This document shows, piece after piece, positions 22,935 through 25,976 of a stretch of 25,976 nt of DNA. The DNA lies in NCBI GenBank assembly GCA_029983675.1, contig JASBYY010000040.1, positions 1-25,976 of the forward strand. Direction: 5' to 3'. How positions within the stretch are numbered: position 1 is the stretch's first letter; every line of letters starts with the position of its first letter. Origin of the DNA: Bacteroidales bacterium (lineage in GTDB: Bacteria; Bacteroidota; Bacteroidia; Bacteroidales; F082). The notes beneath the pieces were generated by a model, which saw nothing but the letters and a program-made list of their open reading frames with translations, had not been told where the DNA came from and ran no database searches. A program made the translations under genes and the position numbers.

Positions 22935-24125
22935 ATGAATTGGATTGTCAGTTTGTTTTCCGGATCGGGAGTAGGTCCAACTGTGCTTTATCTGTCCATC
23001 GCTATTTTTGCAGGTCTTCTTTTGGGTAAGTTGAAGATAAAGGGAGTTTCGCTCGGTATTACTTGGGTGCTTTTTGTGGGGATTCTTCTCAGTGCTTTGG
23101 GCATATCGCTCAATGCCGACATGTTGCATGTCGTCAAGGAGTTCGGCTTGATACTATTTGTGGCTGCTGTCGGTATTCAGGTTGGTCCGGGTTTCTTCAA
23201 GTCGTTCAAGAGCGGCGGCTTGAAATTGAACCTTCTGGCCATTGCCATTGTTGCGCTGGGAGTGTTGACCACTATCCTCATCGCCAAGTTTTCGGGAGAA
23301 TCCTTGGCGGTTATGGCAGGTGTTTACACCGGTGCCATCACCAATACGCCCGGCATGTCGGCAGCGCAACAAACCATTGTGGAACTGGGTATTGGTTCCG
23401 CTGATACCATAGCCAGTGGTTACGCAGTCGCCTATCCTTTGGCCGTTGTAGGACTTATCGCCACGTGTTTGCTGTTAAGGCCCATCTGCCGTATCGATAT
23501 GAAGAAGGAACCGTATATGGAATCTGTGGAGCAAGAGTCATCTGTCCGTGCTGTTTCGCAGTCGTCAAATAAGATCCGTCTCATACCTATCTTTGTGATC
23601 ATCGCCTTGGGCATACTGATAGGATCCATTCCCATTTCTGTTGGCATGGCCGCACCCGTAAAGCTGGGTTTGGCAGGTGGCCCCTTGGTGATGGCCTTGT
23701 TGGTGAGTTGGCTGGGCGTGAAAAAACACTGGTTCGATGTGAGTTTCACCGAAAGCCAGGGTGTCGCAATGCTGCGTGAGGTGGGTATTGCGCTTTTCTT
23801 GGCAGCAGTGGGACTGAGTGCTGGCGGTAGCTTCGTGAAAACGATTGCCGGTGGCGGCTATATCTGGATACTCTATGGCGTGATCATCACCATGTTGCCA
23901 GAACTGATCGTTGCGATTTTTGCACGCCTCGCACTCCACCTTAACTACTATACGATTATGGGCATGATAGGTGGTGCTACAACCGACCCGCCCGTCCTCG
24001 CTTTTGCAAATACCATAGCTCCTGAAGGCAGCAAGATGCCGAATACCGGCTATGCCACAGTATATCCCTTGTCTATGTTTTTACGTATCTTCACCGCACA
24101 GTTTTTGGTGCTGCTCGCAGCCTGA
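22935..24125 (+). CDS. Compact AspT/YidE-family membrane transporter without RCK_C domains
   Basis: 396-residue polytopic membrane protein of the AspT/YidE/YbjL antiporter group. It has two homologous halves. Half one runs from GLILFVAAVGIQVGPGF to GAITNTPGMSAAQQT and AVAYPLAVVG. Half two runs from GIALFLAAVGLSAGGSF to GGATTDPPVLAFANT and ATVYPLSMFLRIF. In typical YidE-type members (about 550 residues) two RCK_C (TrkA-C) domains separate the halves. Here only a polar linker of about 30 residues (DMKKEPYMESVEQESSVRAVSQSSNK) is present, so the nucleotide/ligand-sensing part is missing. The reading frame is continuous. Known relatives exchange aspartate for alanine or other carboxylates; the substrate here is unknown. 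It is monocistronic between two secreted-protein genes. Confidence 0.88.
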   Translation: MNWIVSLFSGSGVGPTVLYLSIAIFAGLLLGKLKIKGVSLGITWVLFVGILLSALGISLNADMLHVVKEFGLILFVAAVGIQVGPGFFKSFKSGGLKLNLLAIAIVALGVLTTILIAKFSGESLAVMAGVYTGAITNTPGMSAAQQTIVELGIGSADTIASGYAVAYPLAVVGLIATCLLLRPICRIDMKKEPYMESVEQESSVRAVSQSSNKIRLIPIFVIIALGILIGSIPISVGMAAPVKLGLAGGPLVMALLVSWLGVKKHWFDVSFTESQGVAMLREVGIALFLAAVGLSAGGSFVKTIAGGGYIWILYGVIITMLPELIVAIFARLALHLNYYTIMGMIGGATTDPPVLAFANTIAPEGSKMPNTGYATVYPLSMFLRIFTAQFLVLLAA

Positions 24126-24193
24126 AATCGCTTCAACTATTGGTATTGCGAGGAATAAATTGGTAAAAATAGTGGTGTGTGTGATGATTTTAC

Positions 24194-24201
24194 TATCTTT
24201 G
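24194..24201 (+). promoter_or_regulatory. -7 promoter box (TATCTTTG), distal
   Basis: Exact TAnnTTTG followed by CGC, 69 bp past the transporter stop and 407 bp before the adhesin ATG. It may drive a long leader or a small RNA. Confidence 0.45.
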
Positions 24202-24394
24202 CGCTTGGTTTCAAAATTAGAAATATCGTAACTATTTGATAATCAGAGAAAAATATTTTTTGAGTTATACTAAGGGTGTCCCCCGATTTATGTGTCTTAA
24301 GCAATATAGATGCAGATATATTATATGGTAAGAACAGGTAAGAACCATAGCATATTCCAGCAAGATACGGCGGTGTCGTGTGCGACGAAGCCAG

Positions 24395-24402
24395 TATCTT
24401 TG
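24395..24402 (+). promoter_or_regulatory. -7 promoter box (TATCTTTG), proximal
   Basis: Second exact TAnnTTTG, identical in its eight bases to the distal box and also followed by a GC-containing triplet. It is 206 bp before the ATG at 24608. The tandem GGTAAGAAC repeat lies 50-68 bp upstream, where an activator would bind. Confidence 0.5.
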
Positions 24403-24607
24403 TGCAATGCACCTTTCGGAAGGTGGGAGCTTCATGCTTTCATTTTCCGAGGGGTGGAAGCGAAAACCGTTTCGTTCGACAACGGTTCTTTATGCTACGT
24501 ATTGAAAACCGGTAGGGCTGAGGACACTCATTGTCTTTCTGTTTTTAACGGGATCAATATTAAGTACTTAATTATTAATTCATTTTTTTAACTAACATCA
24601 ACACATT

Positions 24608-25976
24608 ATGAAAAGATTTTTTTCTTTAATGGTGGTGTGTTTGCTGGCCTTTATGGGTGTAGCGAACGCACAAACTCTGACCGTGTACGATGGGACGACG
24701 ACTTCTAGTTACATCCCGGCGTACGGCGGCTACTTTGACGAGTACGCGAAGAGCGAATTCGTCATACCCGCTGGCGAGCTTGCCGCTATGAATGGTAGCG
24801 ACATCACCAGCATTAAGTTCTACATCGACCACCTTTCTACAGGCGGCACTGGCTGGGGCGGAGCGCACCAGCAGGTGTTCCTGAAGGAGGTGCCGAGCAC
24901 TACCCTTTCCGCTTTTAGCGGTCTTACTAATGCCACTGTCGTGTTCGATGGCGCACTTCCCGGCCCTGCGGCAGGGGAGATGGAGATTTCTTTCAGCACT
25001 CCCTACCACTACAATGGTGGAAACCTGCTGATAGGCCTCTACAACACGCAAAAAGGCGGTTACAAGTTCGCCTATTTCTTAGGCAAAGCACTGACTTCCG
25101 GCGTTTCGGGCCGTGGCCACAATCCAGGCTCGCTTGAAGCGGTGCCGTTCAATGCCGACAACTTCCTGCCCAAGACGACCTTTACCTATGGTGAAGCTGG
25201 ATCGTCTCCGATCACTGTCACTCCCGACCCGGTCCGTCCTTTTGCTTCGGCCGTATATCGCCCGAACGGTCACTGGATGCGTCCCTTCACAGTGAACGTT
25301 GCCAACCAAGGCAGTTCTGTGGTCATCAATAGCATCGATGCGCAAGACGACACCGACGGTTACTTTGTCATCGAAGAAATGGAATTTCCTTTCAACCTTG
25401 GCAGTAACGAGGATATCGATGTGAACATCACCACGGGTGACTTTGGTTCAAACGACATCGTTGTAAGCAATTTCGTGGTGTCCTACGATGCCCAGCGCGT
25501 AGCCAAGATTACGCCGATGATGGTTTATGCTTACAATGCTGTCAGCCCCGACGTTTTCGAACTGCCTCGCGCAGCTTCCACGTTCCCTTATACCGATACC
25601 CCTGACTTTGATGAATTATATGATAACTACGTGCTTCCCGGCGACAATGAAGACACCATCAGACCTGATGCCGTTTACAAGCTCGTCATTACAAAGGACA
25701 TGCTCCTGAACGGATCCGTTGCCAACGGCATGTCCCCGTTGATGGCCATCTACGGCGAGGACTTTGGCGGTCAGCCTGGTCCAAGTGCCGATAACACTTT
25801 CAGGGCTTTTGCCGACCGTGCCGAAGTGGTCTTCAGCGAATCCTTCGATTCCAGCACCCTTCCGGTTGGCTGGACCTTTGTCGATGCTGACGGTGACGGG
25901 CACAACTGGGAATCCACCATCGGTGTTTACAACACGGCTCCCCACACAGGGGAAGGCGCCCTTTTCAGCCGCTCAT
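24608..25976 (+). CDS. Secreted protein with cleaved-adhesin (gingipain-like) segment, 3' end outside window
   Basis: Open reading frame of at least 456 codons, cut by the window end. Signal peptide 1-22 (FFSLMVVCLLAFMGVANAQ). The next ~160 residues (TLTVYDGTTTSSYIPAYGGYF, ITSIKFYID, HYNGGNLLIGLYNT) form a beta-domain common at the start of Bacteroidales surface proteins. A middle region (FTVNVANQGSSVVINSIDAQD) looks like an Ig-like module. From about residue 407 the sequence FSESFDSSTLPVGWTFVDADGDGHNW begins a cleaved-adhesin / choice-of-anchor-J domain as in gingipain haemagglutinin regions, with a DADGDG stretch that may bind calcium. A T9SS sorting domain is expected beyond the window but is not seen. 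It is preceded by a 482-bp non-coding leader. Confidence 0.88.
   Translation, partial: MKRFFSLMVVCLLAFMGVANAQTLTVYDGTTTSSYIPAYGGYFDEYAKSEFVIPAGELAAMNGSDITSIKFYIDHLSTGGTGWGGAHQQVFLKEVPSTTLSAFSGLTNATVVFDGALPGPAAGEMEISFSTPYHYNGGNLLIGLYNTQKGGYKFAYFLGKALTSGVSGRGHNPGSLEAVPFNADNFLPKTTFTYGEAGSSPITVTPDPVRPFASAVYRPNGHWMRPFTVNVANQGSSVVINSIDAQDDTDGYFVIEEMEFPFNLGSNEDIDVNITTGDFGSNDIVVSNFVVSYDAQRVAKITPMMVYAYNAVSPDVFELPRAASTFPYTDTPDFDELYDNYVLPGDNEDTIRPDAVYKLVITKDMLLNGSVANGMSPLMAIYGEDFGGQPGPSADNTFRAFADRAEVVFSESFDSSTLPVGWTFVDADGDGHNWESTIGVYNTAPHTGEGALFSRS

Larger units (their letters stand above)
24126..24607 (+). other. 482-bp gap: long non-coding leader with hairpins
   Basis: Between the transporter and the last gene. 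It holds two -7 boxes, a 9-bp tandem repeat GGTAAGAAC (24327-24335, 24337-24345) and several hairpins: GTCG/CGAC near 24375-24386, CACCTT-TCGG-AAGGTG near 24410-24425, and AACCGTT-N9-AACGGTT at 24465-24487. The 3' part before the ATG is very A/T-rich. An open frame of 93 codons (24310-24591) crosses the region but looks non-coding. If transcription starts after 24402, the leader is about 200 nt and could be a cis-regulatory RNA. No named riboswitch class was recognised. Confidence 0.5.

Noticed and set aside
24310..24591. 93-codon plus-strand open frame in the gap before the adhesin gene.
   Set aside because: It contains an exact -7 promoter box and hairpins, has no recognisable domain or ribosome site, and reads like a non-coding leader. 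A small protein cannot be fully excluded.
1..25976. tRNA, rRNA, insertion-sequence transposase, integrase or phage genes.
   Set aside because: None was recognised on either strand; the hip operon lacks flanking repeats or attachment-like sites, so mobility is not claimed.

Overview
The window looks like a chromosomal segment from a member of the Bacteroidota, most likely order Bacteroidales. The evidence is a complete Bat (Bacteroides aerotolerance) operon, a secreted protein ending in a type IX secretion (T9SS) type A sorting domain, a second secreted protein with a gingipain-like cleaved-adhesin segment, a DUF6029 outer-membrane barrel next to an Omp28-type lipoprotein, and many exact copies of the Bacteroidetes -7 promoter box TAnnTTTG in front of genes. 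No rRNA, tRNA, transposase, phage or CRISPR sequence was seen.

Layout. 1-2007: the 3' part of a MATE efflux transporter, then a short class I mannose-6-phosphate isomerase. 2101-5893: an envelope redox group made of a TlpA/ResA-like periplasmic thioredoxin with its own terminator, then a DUF6029 barrel directly followed by a lipoprotein that joins two DUF5018-like repeats to an Omp28/thioredoxin-like domain. 6003-6770: an EFR1-type flavodoxin/ferredoxin protein. 6849-8331 (minus strand): a three-gene HipB-HipS-HipT toxin-antitoxin operon in which HipA is split into two translationally coupled genes. It is preceded by three palindromic operators spaced exactly 41 bp apart. 8584-9855 (minus strand): aspartate kinase.

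10089-19504: the Bat operon, in the order MoxR ATPase, DUF58 protein, small BatD-like membrane protein, BatA, BatB, BatC, BatD, BatE. These proteins are thought to form an inner-membrane/periplasmic assembly with a MoxR chaperone, VWA proteins with MIDAS motifs and TPR scaffolds. BatC is unusual: four ~77-residue beta-repeats of the InlB/Flg_new type are inserted between its TPRs and its Gln-rich tail.

19505-19903 is non-coding, with nested palindromes, a direct repeat and phased A/T tracts before a promoter. 19904-22732 encodes a 942-residue T9SS cargo with Asp-box propeller motifs. 22935-24125 encodes a compact AspT/YidE-family transporter that lacks the usual RCK_C (TrkA-C) insert. 24126-24607 is a long non-coding leader with two promoter boxes, a tandem repeat and hairpins. 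It precedes a second secreted adhesin-like gene (24608 onward) that runs off the window end.

The most interesting items are the HipBST-like operon with its 41-bp operator array and Thr-type glycine loop, the repeat-expanded BatC, the RCK-less AspT-like transporter, and the long leader before the last gene. All assignments come from reading motifs by eye; no database search was run.
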